Source: Psychroflexus sp. MES1-P1E (lineage in GTDB: Bacteria; Bacteroidota; Bacteroidia; Flavobacteriales; Flavobacteriaceae). From it: DNA of 64,000 bases. The DNA is taken from NCBI RefSeq assembly GCF_002836055.1, contig NZ_PJBS01000349.1, positions 1-64,000 of the forward strand. The letters run 5' to 3'. Below, in pieces: positions 1 through 7,585 of the stretch. Below the pieces are notes generated by a model. That model worked only from the letters and a program-made list of their open reading frames with translations. It did not search any database and had not been told where the DNA came from. The position numbers were made by a program, and so were the translations under genes. Each line of letters starts with the position of its first letter. Position 1 is the stretch's first letter.

Positions 1-95
1 TTGGAAATTATTTTGGAAGAATAAAATTATACAATCTTCGAAGTACAATCTGTATTTTTTTTGGAGAAAGCATGTATTAATTTTCAACAAAACTT

Positions 96-521
96 ATGAA
101 AGCTTTACTTTTTAGTTTAATAACATTAATTTATCTAACAACCAATGGACAAGAATTACAAAATCAGTGTCCACCAGAATTTCCTCACGGAATATTGAAA
201 ATTGAGTTATTTTTAGAGGTACACGATAGTAAATACCGTCAAAAATCTGGGACTTTAAATGAAAATAAAAGTCAAATTCAAGTTGTTTCAAATCTAAAAG
301 AATGTAAAGCACTTAAATCTTTTATATCTGAACATAAAAAATACAATGAAATAGACCAAAAACTAAGAGATGAAGAAACCATTTATTTTTACAAAACTTC
401 AAATTTCTTTTATGTATTTTGGAATTATAAACCTGAATTTTATAGGCCAAGAATGGGTTCAACCAAGCGCTTTGTTGTAATTAATGATGATTTTAGTCAG
501 TCTTGGTTATTTTACCTTTAA
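96..521 (+). CDS. Small secreted hypothetical protein
   Basis: I do not recognise the family of this 141-residue protein. Its first 19 residues are a clear Sec signal peptide (Lys-2, a hydrophobic run, then NGQ before the likely cleavage point), so the mature part of about 120 residues should leave the cytoplasm. The mature part is rich in Lys, Phe and Tyr and has two cysteines, near residues 25 and 70, that could form a disulfide; no enzyme motif is visible. It stands first in a run of small secreted genes and gene fragments (96-4395) on the same strand. By analogy with toxin-cassette arrays it could be a partner or immunity protein, but that is inference only. The reading frame and signal peptide make it a convincing gene. 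Confidence 0.6.
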   Translation: MKALLFSLITLIYLTTNGQELQNQCPPEFPHGILKIELFLEVHDSKYRQKSGTLNENKSQIQVVSNLKECKALKSFISEHKKYNEIDQKLRDEETIYFYKTSNFFYVFWNYKPEFYRPRMGSTKRFVVINDDFSQSWLFYL

Positions 522-639
522 TTTTTAACAATTTGCAGTACTCTTTTTCTTTTTGTAATAAACTAATAAACTAATAAACGAGGATGAGGATCCTCTTACT
601 TTAGAATGTCCTCTAGGACAAGTACCAGATAGTTTAGGC

Positions 640-1341
640 ATGTTTTGCGTAGAAGGCTACTGTCCAGAAGGATATACAAGAGATAGTAGTGGAGAGTGTG
701 TGGAAGTGCCTTGTGCTGGAGACCCGATAAGAAATCCTAGAATTGCAGAACAAAAAGTATCTGGATTGGAAGGAGGAAGATATGGTTGTACAAGGATTGG
801 CGGAGTTTGTGAGAACAGTCAACAAGGTAAGGACCATGGCGGTACAGATATTTTGAATCCATATGGTGCACCAGTTTATGCTATGTTTGATGGTAATGGT
901 GTCAGAAACAAGCAACACAATGGTATAGATTTAAAAAACCCTTATGGCGCACCTATTTTTGCTATGTTTGATGGCCTTGTTTATAACACACCCTATCATT
1001 ACAAATCAGGATATATGGTTCAGCTTCAAAGCACATTACCAAATGGCGAACCTATAATTACAACCTATTTTCATTTACAAGAAAATAATAGGATTGAAGC
1101 GTCAACAAACCCATTAAATCATGTGACGGCTGGGCAGATTATAGGCTATCAAGGTAAATCAGGAAATTTAGCAGGTGCAATAAGCGGTGGTTATACAGAT
1201 TCTCACGTTCACGTAGAAACCAGACTTCATGATGGTGGTTCGAGCTGGAATTTTGATAATAATTTCAATTTAATAGATCCAAGAATTTATTTTGAAACAG
1301 AAATTGATGACAACGGAAATGTAACTGATGATTGTGATTAA
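640..1341 (+). CDS. M23-family (LytM-type) metallopeptidase, cassette without its own signal sequence
   Basis: The C-terminal half carries a complete M23 zinc-peptidase set: H93-x3-D97, a further His at 145 in TYFH, and the HxH pair H189/H191. The family cleaves peptidoglycan peptide crosslinks. The N-terminus is Cys-rich (CxxG...C...C pattern, residues 3-25). No signal peptide is present, and the open frame continues upstream of the first ATG to a stop at 559-561, reading LTLECPLGQVPDSLG just before the ATG. That looks like the middle of a longer protein, so the piece is probably the orphan C-terminal end of a larger secreted protein; a start nearer 583 is also possible. Residues 66-85 and 93-112 repeat each other in exact register (HxGxDxxNPYGAP then AMFDG, 27 residues apart). 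Only the second copy is followed by the rest of the fold. Whether it is expressed is unknown. Confidence 0.6.
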   Translation: MFCVEGYCPEGYTRDSSGECVEVPCAGDPIRNPRIAEQKVSGLEGGRYGCTRIGGVCENSQQGKDHGGTDILNPYGAPVYAMFDGNGVRNKQHNGIDLKNPYGAPIFAMFDGLVYNTPYHYKSGYMVQLQSTLPNGEPIITTYFHLQENNRIEASTNPLNHVTAGQIIGYQGKSGNLAGAISGGYTDSHVHVETRLHDGGSSWNFDNNFNLIDPRIYFETEIDDNGNVTDDCD

Positions 1342-1357
1342 CTTAAAAAAACATAAA

Positions 1358-1876
1358 ATGAAATATATATATATACTTTTAATAACAACTACTGTCTTTG
1401 CTCAACCAGATGTTAACGTCTTGAGCGAGGTTGAATTTGAGTCAATTCAACTAAACGGGCATAGCCTAAGTCAAATTAAAGACACCTACGGAGAAGAATC
1501 CCAAATTGTAAATTTATTTGGTGTTCCAGACGAAAAGCAAATAAGTACGGTTTCTGGTGAATCTTATTCATATTTTTATAATCAGGGATTCGAAATAGGT
1601 TTTTCAACTCTTTATGGAGGGAATGCTACTTTAGGCGGTTTTGAAATTACTGACTCATCAATGACTATTAGTATAAATAGTATGAACTTTTCTGTGGGTG
1701 ATAACATTTCGGTTTTAAGTCCTTTAAACTTGGTTGAAAATAGTGGTGGAAATTACCCGCAAGGGATAAAAGCTTACATTATAGCTCCATGTGAAAAATG
1801 TAATCATTTCATTTACATTAAATACAGTGTCATCAATCAAAAAATAATAGAAGTTGGCTATTTAGAGCTAACTTAG
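1358..1876 (+). CDS. Small secreted protein, first member of a local paralogous family
   Basis: 172 residues, family not recognised. I chose the ATG at 1358 because the next residues form a short signal peptide ending near VFAQ; an in-frame ATG at 1328 lies inside the preceding gene and would bury this signal. After the signal comes a core with LSEVEFESIQLNGHSL, a glycine-rich middle and a CEKC pair near residue 146. The same plan recurs at 3320-3853 and, broken, at 3856-4395: a conserved E/Y-x-x-x-x-L/F-x-G opening, an aromatic strand near mid-length and a glycine-hairpin region. The gene follows the M23 cassette by 16 bases, the usual position for a cassette partner, so inhibition or immunity is a possible role. 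That role is inference. Confidence 0.6.
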   Translation: MKYIYILLITTTVFAQPDVNVLSEVEFESIQLNGHSLSQIKDTYGEESQIVNLFGVPDEKQISTVSGESYSYFYNQGFEIGFSTLYGGNATLGGFEITDSSMTISINSMNFSVGDNISVLSPLNLVENSGGNYPQGIKAYIIAPCEKCNHFIYIKYSVINQKIIEVGYLELT

Positions 1877-2317
1877 CTTATCAAACCACACCTATGCAGA
1901 AATCACGGCCTATCCTGTGACCAGTATTTTACAAAATGCGTATTCCAGGCTTTTTACACTGAAGGTAAATGGAGAAACACAACTTTATATTGATATTATA
2001 ATTACCAAATATAAGATTACAACAAATACGGGGGAAGTATTGATAAATACGTTACATATAGATCCTATGTTGAGATCACATATAGTAGGTATGCATTTCG
2101 TAGATTATGATTATACCTTGTATAAATCCGGCTATCAAGGTGAGCAGGCAGATTGCAACCAGATGGGATGGGTCAAGATGGATAAGATAGATGAGAATTC
2201 GTTTAAGCTCTGGGTAATCCTTCTGTAGAAATTTTACCTTACGGTTGTCCAGAGGGAGATCTACATATCTTACCCACCAGTGAAGAAGAGGCCGTAATAA
2301 TGACCAAGCAAAACTAA
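1872..2317 (+). pseudogene. Frameshifted remnant of a small secreted protein gene
   Basis: An open frame begins right after the stop codon at 1869-1871 with no credible start (only a GTG at 1917) and no signal peptide. It reads through residues such as LHIDPMLRSHIVGMHFVDYD and SGYQGEQADCNQMGW, then stops at 2226. The neighbouring frame continues at once from about 2218 with NPSVEILPYGCPEGDLHI and ends in LPTSEEEAVIMTKQN at 2317, directly before a terminator. One small frameshift would join the two. The end resembles the C-terminus of the protein at 2669-3184 (VPTEMILTRTK), so this is probably a truncated and frameshifted member of the same family. No function is expected unless the frames are joined. 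Confidence 0.6.
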
Positions 2318-2328
2318 TATATAAACCA

Positions 2329-2365
2329 AAACCACCTCAGCCTTTTCATTTGAGGTGGTTTTTTA
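2329..2365 (+). terminator. Rho-independent terminator
   Basis: AACCACCTCA (2330-2339) pairs with TGAGGTGGTT (2351-2360) around an 11-base loop and is followed by a run of T. It closes the broken gene ending at 2317. Confidence 0.85.
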
Positions 2366-2395
2366 CATTGCAATATTTGTTGAGAGCTTTATGAG

Positions 2396-2654
2396 GTAAT
2401 CATCCCAATCCCACCAAGCTCTAATCCAGATGTTCCAGAAGTTCTCGAGCCGGGTGACGGTTGTGGTTCATCTGATTTTCCAGATAATCCTCCAGCCGAT
2501 GATCCAGTCCCTACTTTGCGAGGAGACGGGAATCATAATGACAATTGCTTTAGAAAATTCAGGATTAAGCTTATTAAAAGGCAACTCTGATTATAGCGAC
2601 TGGCAAAAAATAAAAGCACAAGGAAGACAAACAGTAGATGTAGATTGTAATTAA
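2396..2654 (+). pseudogene. Relic of a secreted-protein C-terminal cassette with proline-rich linker
   Basis: No start codon suits this stretch. One frame reads VIIPIPPSSNPDVPEVLEP and then Asp/Pro/Gly-rich residues up to DNHNDNCF-like sequence; it ends at a stop near 2590. A second frame, open from before 2430, carries on with LENSGLSLLKGNSDYSDW and ends QTVDVDCN at 2654. Together they look like a linker plus the last 35 residues of an exported protein, joined by one frameshift near 2550. A signal-peptide gene follows 15 bases later, the same order (cassette end, then small secreted gene) as at 640-1876. I infer a decayed cassette of the same kind; the domain itself is not recognisable. Confidence 0.45.
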
Positions 2655-2668
2655 TAAAATAAATATAT

Positions 2669-3184
2669 ATGAAAACTATAATTTTTATACTAGCACTATC
2701 CTTAAGTACAGGTTATATAACAGCACAGGAAGTAACTTTAAAAAAGGGGATGAATAATATTGACATGGTAAAAGGAACCTATTATAAAACTGATGCTACT
2801 TTGTTAAATAAATATTTAGGTTATTGGGAACATACTACTAGTGGTAGTGTTTTCAAGTTCAAAATTTTCAGAAAAAAGACACCTGTTCAAGGCGTTTATA
2901 TTGATAGGTTGAAAGCACAATATTGCTTTGGTAAAGAATGTGATGTTGAAAGCATCAATACTTCCATTTTAACAAGCGCTGAAAATGATACCATGGAAAA
3001 CCTAGATAAAGGCACTTTAAGATTTAGGTTTTGGGATTATACCTATGAAAAGTTTGGAGTAATTGAATTTAAATTGATACAAAAAAATAAAGCCTATTTC
3101 AAATTAAGAGAATCCTATAACCCTAATAATGACATACAAGGCTTTTCAGTTCCCACAGAGATGATATTGACCAGAACAAAATAG
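2669..3184 (+). CDS. Secreted DUF6705-like protein
   Basis: 171 residues with a typical signal peptide (MKTIIFILALSLSTGYITAQ). The mature part starts with a KGTYYK stretch, then a LNKYLGYWEHTTSGS segment, charged beta-strand-like sequence and an end in PTEMILTRTK. This pattern, a small Bacteroidetes exported protein that states a weight-like YWEH strand early and closes with (L/V)PxEMILT, resembles the DUF6705 family as I remember it. I cannot confirm it without a profile search, and the function of that family is unknown. A perfect 12-base hairpin terminator follows at 3202, so the gene looks like an independent unit. It lies between two broken cassettes, and a truncated copy of its start is found at 3274. 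Confidence 0.6.
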   Translation: MKTIIFILALSLSTGYITAQEVTLKKGMNNIDMVKGTYYKTDATLLNKYLGYWEHTTSGSVFKFKIFRKKTPVQGVYIDRLKAQYCFGKECDVESINTSILTSAENDTMENLDKGTLRFRFWDYTYEKFGVIEFKLIQKNKAYFKLRESYNPNNDIQGFSVPTEMILTRTK

Positions 3185-3201
3185 AGTTTATTTTGAATTT
3201 T

Positions 3202-3250
3202 ATAATAACAGAGGGGGTTTTTTCTAGCCTTCTCTGTTATTATTTTATTT
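3202..3250 (+). terminator. Rho-independent terminator
   Basis: A 12-base perfect inverted repeat (ATAATAACAGAG at 3202-3213 with CTCTGTTATTAT at 3232-3243) is followed by TTTATTT. It ends the 2669-3184 gene. Confidence 0.8.
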
Positions 3251-3273
3251 AAGCCCTTCAAATTAACGAAGAA

Positions 3274-3315
3274 ATGAAAACAATAATTTTTATAATTGCA
3301 ATTAATAAAATATAG
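3274..3315 (+). pseudogene. Truncated start of a secreted-protein gene
   Basis: A 13-codon frame MKTIIFIIAINKI ends in TAG. Its first seven residues match the signal peptide of the 2669-3184 protein (MKTIIFI). It appears to be the amputated head of a paralogue, left five bases in front of the next gene by recombination. It could also serve as a leader, but I see no reason to prefer that. Confidence 0.35.
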
Positions 3316-3319
3316 AATT

Positions 3320-3853
3320 ATGAAAAAAGTAATGTATCTAATGATTGTACTTATATCAATTATAAACTGTAAAGCTCAAGAAGGCTACCATAGTTTAACT
3401 GCTGCTGAATATGCTAACGTAGAATTTCAAGGGGTGTCTTTTGAAGCCATCAAAGCTACTGATGGAAATGTTCAACAAATGGAACAACTATTTACAGGAG
3501 CTAGAAGTAATGGGGAAGATTTATTTACAATAGACGAATTTGGAAGTGAAATAGGAGAGCCGCAACGGATATTTTATTTTAATAGTGGGTTGATGATTTC
3601 TTTTGATCTTGGAGGACCAAGTGAACCTATTGAAATAGATAGATTAGAAACCACTGAAGTGACCATTTTGGGACACCATTTAGAAATTGGCGACTCTATT
3701 GATGTACTGGGTAATAATATTAGTTTTAACACTAGGAGAGATGGCTCTAAGTCTATCCTATTTATTAAAAACAATGGAAGTTGTTGTCCTATTGTGATCG
3801 ACTTAGATGATAATATGAACATCAGTGATATTTACTACCTGATTTTTGCCTAA
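3320..3853 (+). CDS. Small exported protein, second member of the local paralogous family
   Basis: 177 residues; start taken at the ATG at 3320, which gives a clean signal sequence. LISIINC fits a lipobox, so the protein may be a lipoprotein, although cleavage after CKAQ is equally possible. The mature part opens with LTAAEYANVEFQGVSFEAI, matching LSEVEFESIQLNGHSLSQI of the 1358 protein, and both share an aromatic strand (RIFYFNSGLMISFD versus YSYFYNQGFEIGFS) and a later ISINSMNFSVGD / VTILGHHLEIGD segment. This is seen by eye and points to ancient duplication. The family is unknown to me. The next, broken member starts two bases after this stop, so the two were probably co-transcribed. A partner or immunity function is possible but unproven. 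Confidence 0.6.
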   Translation: MKKVMYLMIVLISIINCKAQEGYHSLTAAEYANVEFQGVSFEAIKATDGNVQQMEQLFTGARSNGEDLFTIDEFGSEIGEPQRIFYFNSGLMISFDLGGPSEPIEIDRLETTEVTILGHHLEIGDSIDVLGNNISFNTRRDGSKSILFIKNNGSCCPIVIDLDDNMNISDIYYLIFA

Positions 3854-3855
3854 AA

Positions 3856-4395
3856 ATGAAAATTATACTTAAAACATCTACATTTCTTATCCTTTTATTT
3901 TTTTCAATAAATAATTTGACAGGACAGGATATATGCTCATATAAAGCATCTGAGATCACTATTAAACTAAACGGATGGGATATCAATAGAACAGATTATA
4001 CGCATGAAAAATTTATAGAAGTCACACGTTTAAATAATAATAGTCAACTTACTTAAAGTGGAGAAAAAGACACAGAAGAATTTGGTTATCCTTGGTACTA
4101 TTATGGAATAGCTATATTCATTTTACTGGAGTTATAGATAGTCAAGGAGATTAAAATGGTCTTAAGCGTATGTTCTCTTTTAAAATAAAAAAAAAGAGAA
4201 ATGCTTAAAGTTAATGGAGTTCAAGTTGGAGGCACTGTTGATGATTTAAAAGAGCATTTTAATAACGTTAATTTTTGTACTAAAATAAATGAAGGTGAAA
4301 AGTCATTTATTTTAAGGTACAGTTATCAATCTTTGTCGTTTAAAATATCTCCTCACGGAATTATGAGAGAAATAGAATTGTATTCGCCTTTGTAG
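3856..4395 (+). pseudogene. Broken third member of the secreted paralogous family
   Basis: The first frame (3856-4056) has a good signal peptide (ILLFFSINNLTGQ) and the family opening ASEITIKLNGWDINR, then stops at TAA 4054-4056. Relatives continue where this one stops: the codons just after the stop read SGEKDTEEFGYPW in the same frame, which matches the FGxP region of the 3320 protein, and the frame is lost again near 4110-4200. The last third is open in frame from 4201 (MLKVNGVQVGGTVDDLKEHF...) to 4395 and corresponds to the family's C-terminal domain. At least one stop and one or more frameshifts are therefore present. The 64-residue downstream piece could still be made, but I regard the whole as a pseudogene. 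Confidence 0.6.
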
Positions 4396-4418
4396 TTTAA
4401 TAATAATTAATTTTACTC

Positions 4419-4457
4419 AAGACCTGTGAGGTTTTTAAAACCTCACAGGTCTTTTTT
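4419..4457. terminator. Palindromic, probably bidirectional terminator
   Basis: A perfect 17-base inverted repeat (AAGACCTGTGAGGTTTT at 4419-4435, complement at 4437-4453) lies between convergent units: the secreted-protein array on the + strand and the long minus-strand gene set ending at 4481. A strong T run follows on the + strand (4451-4457). The minus side has only a weaker T-rich tail. Confidence 0.85.
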
Positions 4458-4480
4458 CTTTTGACAAGTCTATAAACTCA

Positions 4481-5293
4481 CTATAAGGTTTCGATTAAAC
4501 TCTTAAAAAGCTTAACCAGTTTTGGCTCTGCTGTATTGGCCACAGCGATGATCTCTTCCACGTTGAAGGGGTGTAAATGATCGGGGTCACACTCGTCTGT
4601 CAAGACAGAAATAGCCGAAACAGGAAGCTTTAAGTGGTTAGCCACAATAACTTCGGGGACCGTGCTCATGCCCACGGCATCTGCTCCAATGAGACCAAGG
4701 TACCTATATTCTGCTCGGGTTTCTAGCTGAGGTCCTACTACAGAAGCATATACGCCTTCATATAAGGTGATCCCTAAAGTTTTAGCTGCTTTTAGAAAGC
4801 TTGTATTCATATCTTTATCATAAGGAGCTGACATGTCTACGAAGCGTTCACCTAGCTTAGAAACACCTTTAAAGGCTAATGGAGATCCTCCTTGAAGGTT
4901 AATATGGTCATCGATCAGCATCAACTCTCCCTTCTTTAAGGTTTTGTTGATCGCGCCAGCAGCATTGGAAACCAATAGTTTTTCGATTCCTAATTCTTTC
5001 ATGATGCGGACGGGATACGTGATATCCTGTAAAGAGTAGCCCTCATAAAAATGAAAGCGGCCTTGCATCACGACTACTTTTTTCCCGCTTAGCGTCCCGT
5101 AAATGAATTTACCTTGGTGAAATTCTACTGTAGCAGTAGGAAAATGCGGGATATGGTTATAACTGATTTCGATTTCTATATCTATGTGTTCAACAAGTTT
5201 ACCTAAGCCTGTGCCTAAGATGATTCCTACTTGTGGAGATTCGAAGCCTTTGTCCTTAAGGTAATTTACTGTTTTCTCTAATCTATCTTTCAT
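4481..5293 (-). CDS. Purine nucleoside phosphorylase, trimeric type, with MTA-phosphorylase-like specificity residues
   Basis: 270 residues, full length for the trimeric PNP/MTAP family, which splits purine nucleosides with phosphate into base and (5-modified) ribose 1-phosphate in the cytoplasm. Seen: phosphate loop GTGLG at 27-31, HQGKF at 59-63, QGRFHFYEGY at 77-86, SNAAGAIN at 109-116, VGPQLETRAE at 186-195, GADAVGMSTVPE at 203-214. In mammalian PNP the base-binding Asn lies in LITN and the 5'-hydroxyl is held by a His in NHEEV. Here these are LTD (D233) and NVEEI (V245), the residues MTA phosphorylase uses for 6-aminopurines and 5'-hydrophobic groups (alignment by eye). E191 remains PNP-like. 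Last gene of the minus-strand set, 12 bases after the DUF2064 gene, so co-transcription is likely. A role in handling 5'-modified adenosines is inference. Confidence 0.92.
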   Translation of the reverse strand: MKDRLEKTVNYLKDKGFESPQVGIILGTGLGKLVEHIDIEIEISYNHIPHFPTATVEFHQGKFIYGTLSGKKVVVMQGRFHFYEGYSLQDITYPVRIMKELGIEKLLVSNAAGAINKTLKKGELMLIDDHINLQGGSPLAFKGVSKLGERFVDMSAPYDKDMNTSFLKAAKTLGITLYEGVYASVVGPQLETRAEYRYLGLIGADAVGMSTVPEVIVANHLKLPVSAISVLTDECDPDHLHPFNVEEIIAVANTAEPKLVKLFKSLIETL

Positions 5294-5305
5294 TATTGTA
5301 TTTTT

Positions 5306-5920
5306 TTAATTCAAAAACTTATTGGGAATGAAGTGATGAAATTTTTTATATTTTTTTAAATCATCAACCGTATCAATGTCGTTTTTTTCTTTGAGAAGGT
5401 GAAAAGATTTGCCCTTTAGATCTTGTAAGGTTTCTTTTAAAACAAGTTCTGTGCTCCATGCTTTATCCTTAAAAGCATCAGGGTGAAAAGCAGACATGCC
5501 CATTAAATAATACCCGCCGTCTTCAGCTGGACCAAAGACTAAATCATGGGTTTCTAAAGCTTGAAAAGCATCATGAATATCGGAAACCTCAAGTTCAAAT
5601 AAATCGCTTCCTACAATGCACACTTGTTTATAGCCTTTATGAAATCCCCACTCAAAGGCAGCTTGCATCTTTTTACCCAAGTGGCCTTGAGACTGAACTT
5701 GCTTTTGAAAATTCGCGTCGTCCCATAAATCATCAGTTTGAATGTCTTCTGAATAAAAGACAACACAATCTTCTTTAAGCTTGCTTAGGATTTTAGCGGT
5801 ATATTGAATTAATGCTTTGTAAACAGCTAAAGTATTCTTATCGCCAATACTCACAGCTAGGCGAGTTTTACATTTGCCGAGTTCTGGATTCTTCGCAAAA
5901 ACGATGACTAATTTATCCAT
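5306..5920 (-). CDS. DUF2064 / TIGR04282 glycosyltransferase-like protein
   Basis: 204 residues, usual length for the DUF2064 family, a nucleotide-sugar-transferase-like fold (GT-A type) of which TIGR04282 members are annotated as arsenosugar-biosynthesis glycosyltransferases because they sit beside arsM/arsS in other genomes. Seen: N-terminal FAKNPELGKCKTRLA (8-22), the nucleotide-binding signature of the family; GSDLFEL at 104-110 as the acidic metal-site region; FGPAEDGGYYLMGM at 129-142; and DIDTVDDL near the C-terminus. The ATG overlaps the stop of the upstream rhodanese gene by one base (TAATG), so translation is probably coupled. A divergent relative lies at the other end of the same gene set (15174-15848). 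The substrate is unknown; arsM and arsS are not in this window. Confidence 0.85.
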   Translation of the reverse strand: MDKLVIVFAKNPELGKCKTRLAVSIGDKNTLAVYKALIQYTAKILSKLKEDCVVFYSEDIQTDDLWDDANFQKQVQSQGHLGKKMQAAFEWGFHKGYKQVCIVGSDLFELEVSDIHDAFQALETHDLVFGPAEDGGYYLMGMSAFHPDAFKDKAWSTELVLKETLQDLKGKSFHLLKEKNDIDTVDDLKKYKKFHHFIPNKFLN

Positions 5921-6426
5921 TAATATACCTTTTGTCCATGTTCTAGAAACTTACCCCAAAACCTATCGTAGGCATGAATTTTCTGAGTGCTATCATTTCT
6001 GCGGTCATAGATCTTATAACCCTTATTGAACCATTCGAACATCCCCCCGTAAAGGTTATAGACATTTACGTAACCTTCTTTTTTTAACTTTTCACCAATT
6101 TGTTCGGACCGGACGCCTATAGAGCAGTATACCACAAGGGTGTCTTGGGGCTGAATTTTATCTTGAATAGAGGTCATTTCAAAATTGCCGTAGCCTACAA
6201 AAATCGCATCCTGTAGATGGCTTATTTCATATTCTGGAGCTTCTCTGGCATCTAAGAGTTTCACTTCTTTATTCCCCTCTATTAAGGCGGCTAATTCCTC
6301 CACAGATATATACTCAACTGTGTTAGAATTATACTTGTCTATAGCTTCCCTTATAGAATTTTGAGAAATCCCAAAAAATGGAACCCCTCCCAATACGCTA
6401 CATAAAATAAAAACTTTGTAATTCAC
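5920..6426 (-). CDS. Exported single-domain rhodanese
   Basis: 168 residues with a hydrophobic signal sequence (residues 1-22) and one rhodanese domain. LLDAREAPEYEISHL at 57-71 is the structural motif, C101 in the active loop CSIGVRS is the sulfur-carrying cysteine, and the YGGMFEWFNKGY end is typical. Such proteins transfer sulfane sulfur or bind oxyanions; here it would act in the periplasm. The start is GTG at 6426: no in-frame ATG exists between the upstream stop at 6451 and the domain, and the GTG gives a complete signal peptide. A rhodanese (YnjE) also accompanies the YnjBCD transporter in E. coli, and this gene set contains a YnjB-like transporter. The 140-base gap upstream, to 6566, is the largest within the set and could hold an internal promoter; I see no clear box. 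Confidence 0.88.
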   Translation of the reverse strand: MNYKVFILCSVLGGVPFFGISQNSIREAIDKYNSNTVEYISVEELAALIEGNKEVKLLDAREAPEYEISHLQDAIFVGYGNFEMTSIQDKIQPQDTLVVYCSIGVRSEQIGEKLKKEGYVNVYNLYGGMFEWFNKGYKIYDRRNDSTQKIHAYDRFWGKFLEHGQKVY

Positions 6427-6566
6427 CTCTTTGTTTTTTTGTCTAAATCTTTAAATCAGTTCTTATAAGATATCCCTCTTGCTGTGTTTTACATGAGTAT
6501 TACCCCATGAGTTGATTTTTATAATTTTTTTGTTGCTGGTTATAAATTGATTTGTTTGAAGTGAAT

Positions 6567-7568
6567 TCATCCCTTTGTTACCAGAATCGCCCGTGCTTCA
6601 TTCAATAAAGCCTTTCTCTCTTCAAGATCAAGATTCAATGGTAATTGTGCTAATCCAAGAATGCGTCTTAAGATTTCTATTGCCATGAATTTCTTGCAAA
6701 GTTGATCATCGATAGGTGATAAATCCTTATAAATTTTAAGTGCTTTTTCAACCAAAGCATTAGGTTGATTCGCCATCTTTAGATGAGCGAGTGTGACTCC
6801 TATTTCAAATTCAACATCTCCAAAAAAGCAGAATTCTGGATCTATAATTTTAATACCATCTTCAGTCTTTAACCAACTCCCAGGGAAATAATCTCCATGA
6901 AGTAAAGTTTTTCCATCTTCTAAATACCGATCGCCTAATTTTTTTACAGCCTGTTTTAAAAATACATCCTCTTTAAAAGGGAGTCCAACTTCCTGTAAAC
7001 CGGGGAGGATGTCCTCTAGATCTAGTCCATTGTCACTGAGGTATGGATAAATAAATATATGTTCATGATTGAGTTTGCGCATCTCTCTGTTAGGGAGCAA
7101 AGCTTCACTTGTATCGGTGTTGATGGTTTGGTGAAGCCTTGCTGCAAAAGTTATTATTTCCTCAAGTTCAGCGACGTCCAACTGCATATTCTTTTGATAT
7201 AAAAATGTATAATCAGCCCCATGTCCTAAATCTTCAAGATTTAAGACATGGTTTTTTTTATCGACACCAATCAGTCTTGGCATCTTCTTTTTTATACTTT
7301 CTTCTTCAGAAATAAGTTGATAAAATTCGGCCTCTCGAAGGGCACGTTCAGCAGGAGCCTCTATTTGGGGGTACTTCTCTACAAACTCTCGGCTTTGTTT
7401 TATGATAAGACTACGCTCTTGAGTTTTTACTCGAATTATGAAATTCATATTTCCTGCCCCCGGTATTTCTATTGCTGTTATCTTTTCATTCAGCGGTAAC
7501 CAACCCTGACCTTTAAGGTATCTTTCAAGGTAAGTTTTGTCTGCTGTTAGCTGCTCTATTATTTTCAA
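6567..7568 (-). CDS. Phosphotransferase of the methylthioribose-kinase / APH type
   Basis: 333 residues with a protein-kinase-like fold. Seen: the nucleotide loop GAGNMN at 37-42, KQSREFVEKY at 57-66, the catalytic LLHGDYFPGSWL at 222-233 and the metal-binding DPEFCFFGDVEFEIG at 243-257. The last two closely resemble 5-methylthioribose kinase (LIHGDLHTGS, then DPEFAFYGPMGFDIG, from memory), which phosphorylates the anomeric hydroxyl of a 5-modified ribose. The protein is shorter than MtnK (about 390-400 residues), so identity of substrate is not assured; aminoglycoside or choline kinases are more distant alternatives. It follows the nucleoside hydrolase by 17 bases. The pair suggests cleavage of a riboside followed by phosphorylation of the freed sugar (inference). 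Confidence 0.8.
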   Translation of the reverse strand: MKIIEQLTADKTYLERYLKGQGWLPLNEKITAIEIPGAGNMNFIIRVKTQERSLIIKQSREFVEKYPQIEAPAERALREAEFYQLISEEESIKKKMPRLIGVDKKNHVLNLEDLGHGADYTFLYQKNMQLDVAELEEIITFAARLHQTINTDTSEALLPNREMRKLNHEHIFIYPYLSDNGLDLEDILPGLQEVGLPFKEDVFLKQAVKKLGDRYLEDGKTLLHGDYFPGSWLKTEDGIKIIDPEFCFFGDVEFEIGVTLAHLKMANQPNALVEKALKIYKDLSPIDDQLCKKFMAIEILRRILGLAQLPLNLDLEERKALLNEARAILVTKG

Positions 7569-7585
7569 ATTCTTTCTTTTTCAGT

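Noticed and set aside
4419-4453. Perfect 17-base palindrome as an attachment site or IS end
   Set aside because: It lies between convergent units and is followed by a T run, the usual sign of a terminator. No second copy or target duplication was seen.
5306-5920. Calling the region a full arsenosugar biosynthesis locus
   Set aside because: The required ArsM and ArsS are not in the window; only family-level links exist.
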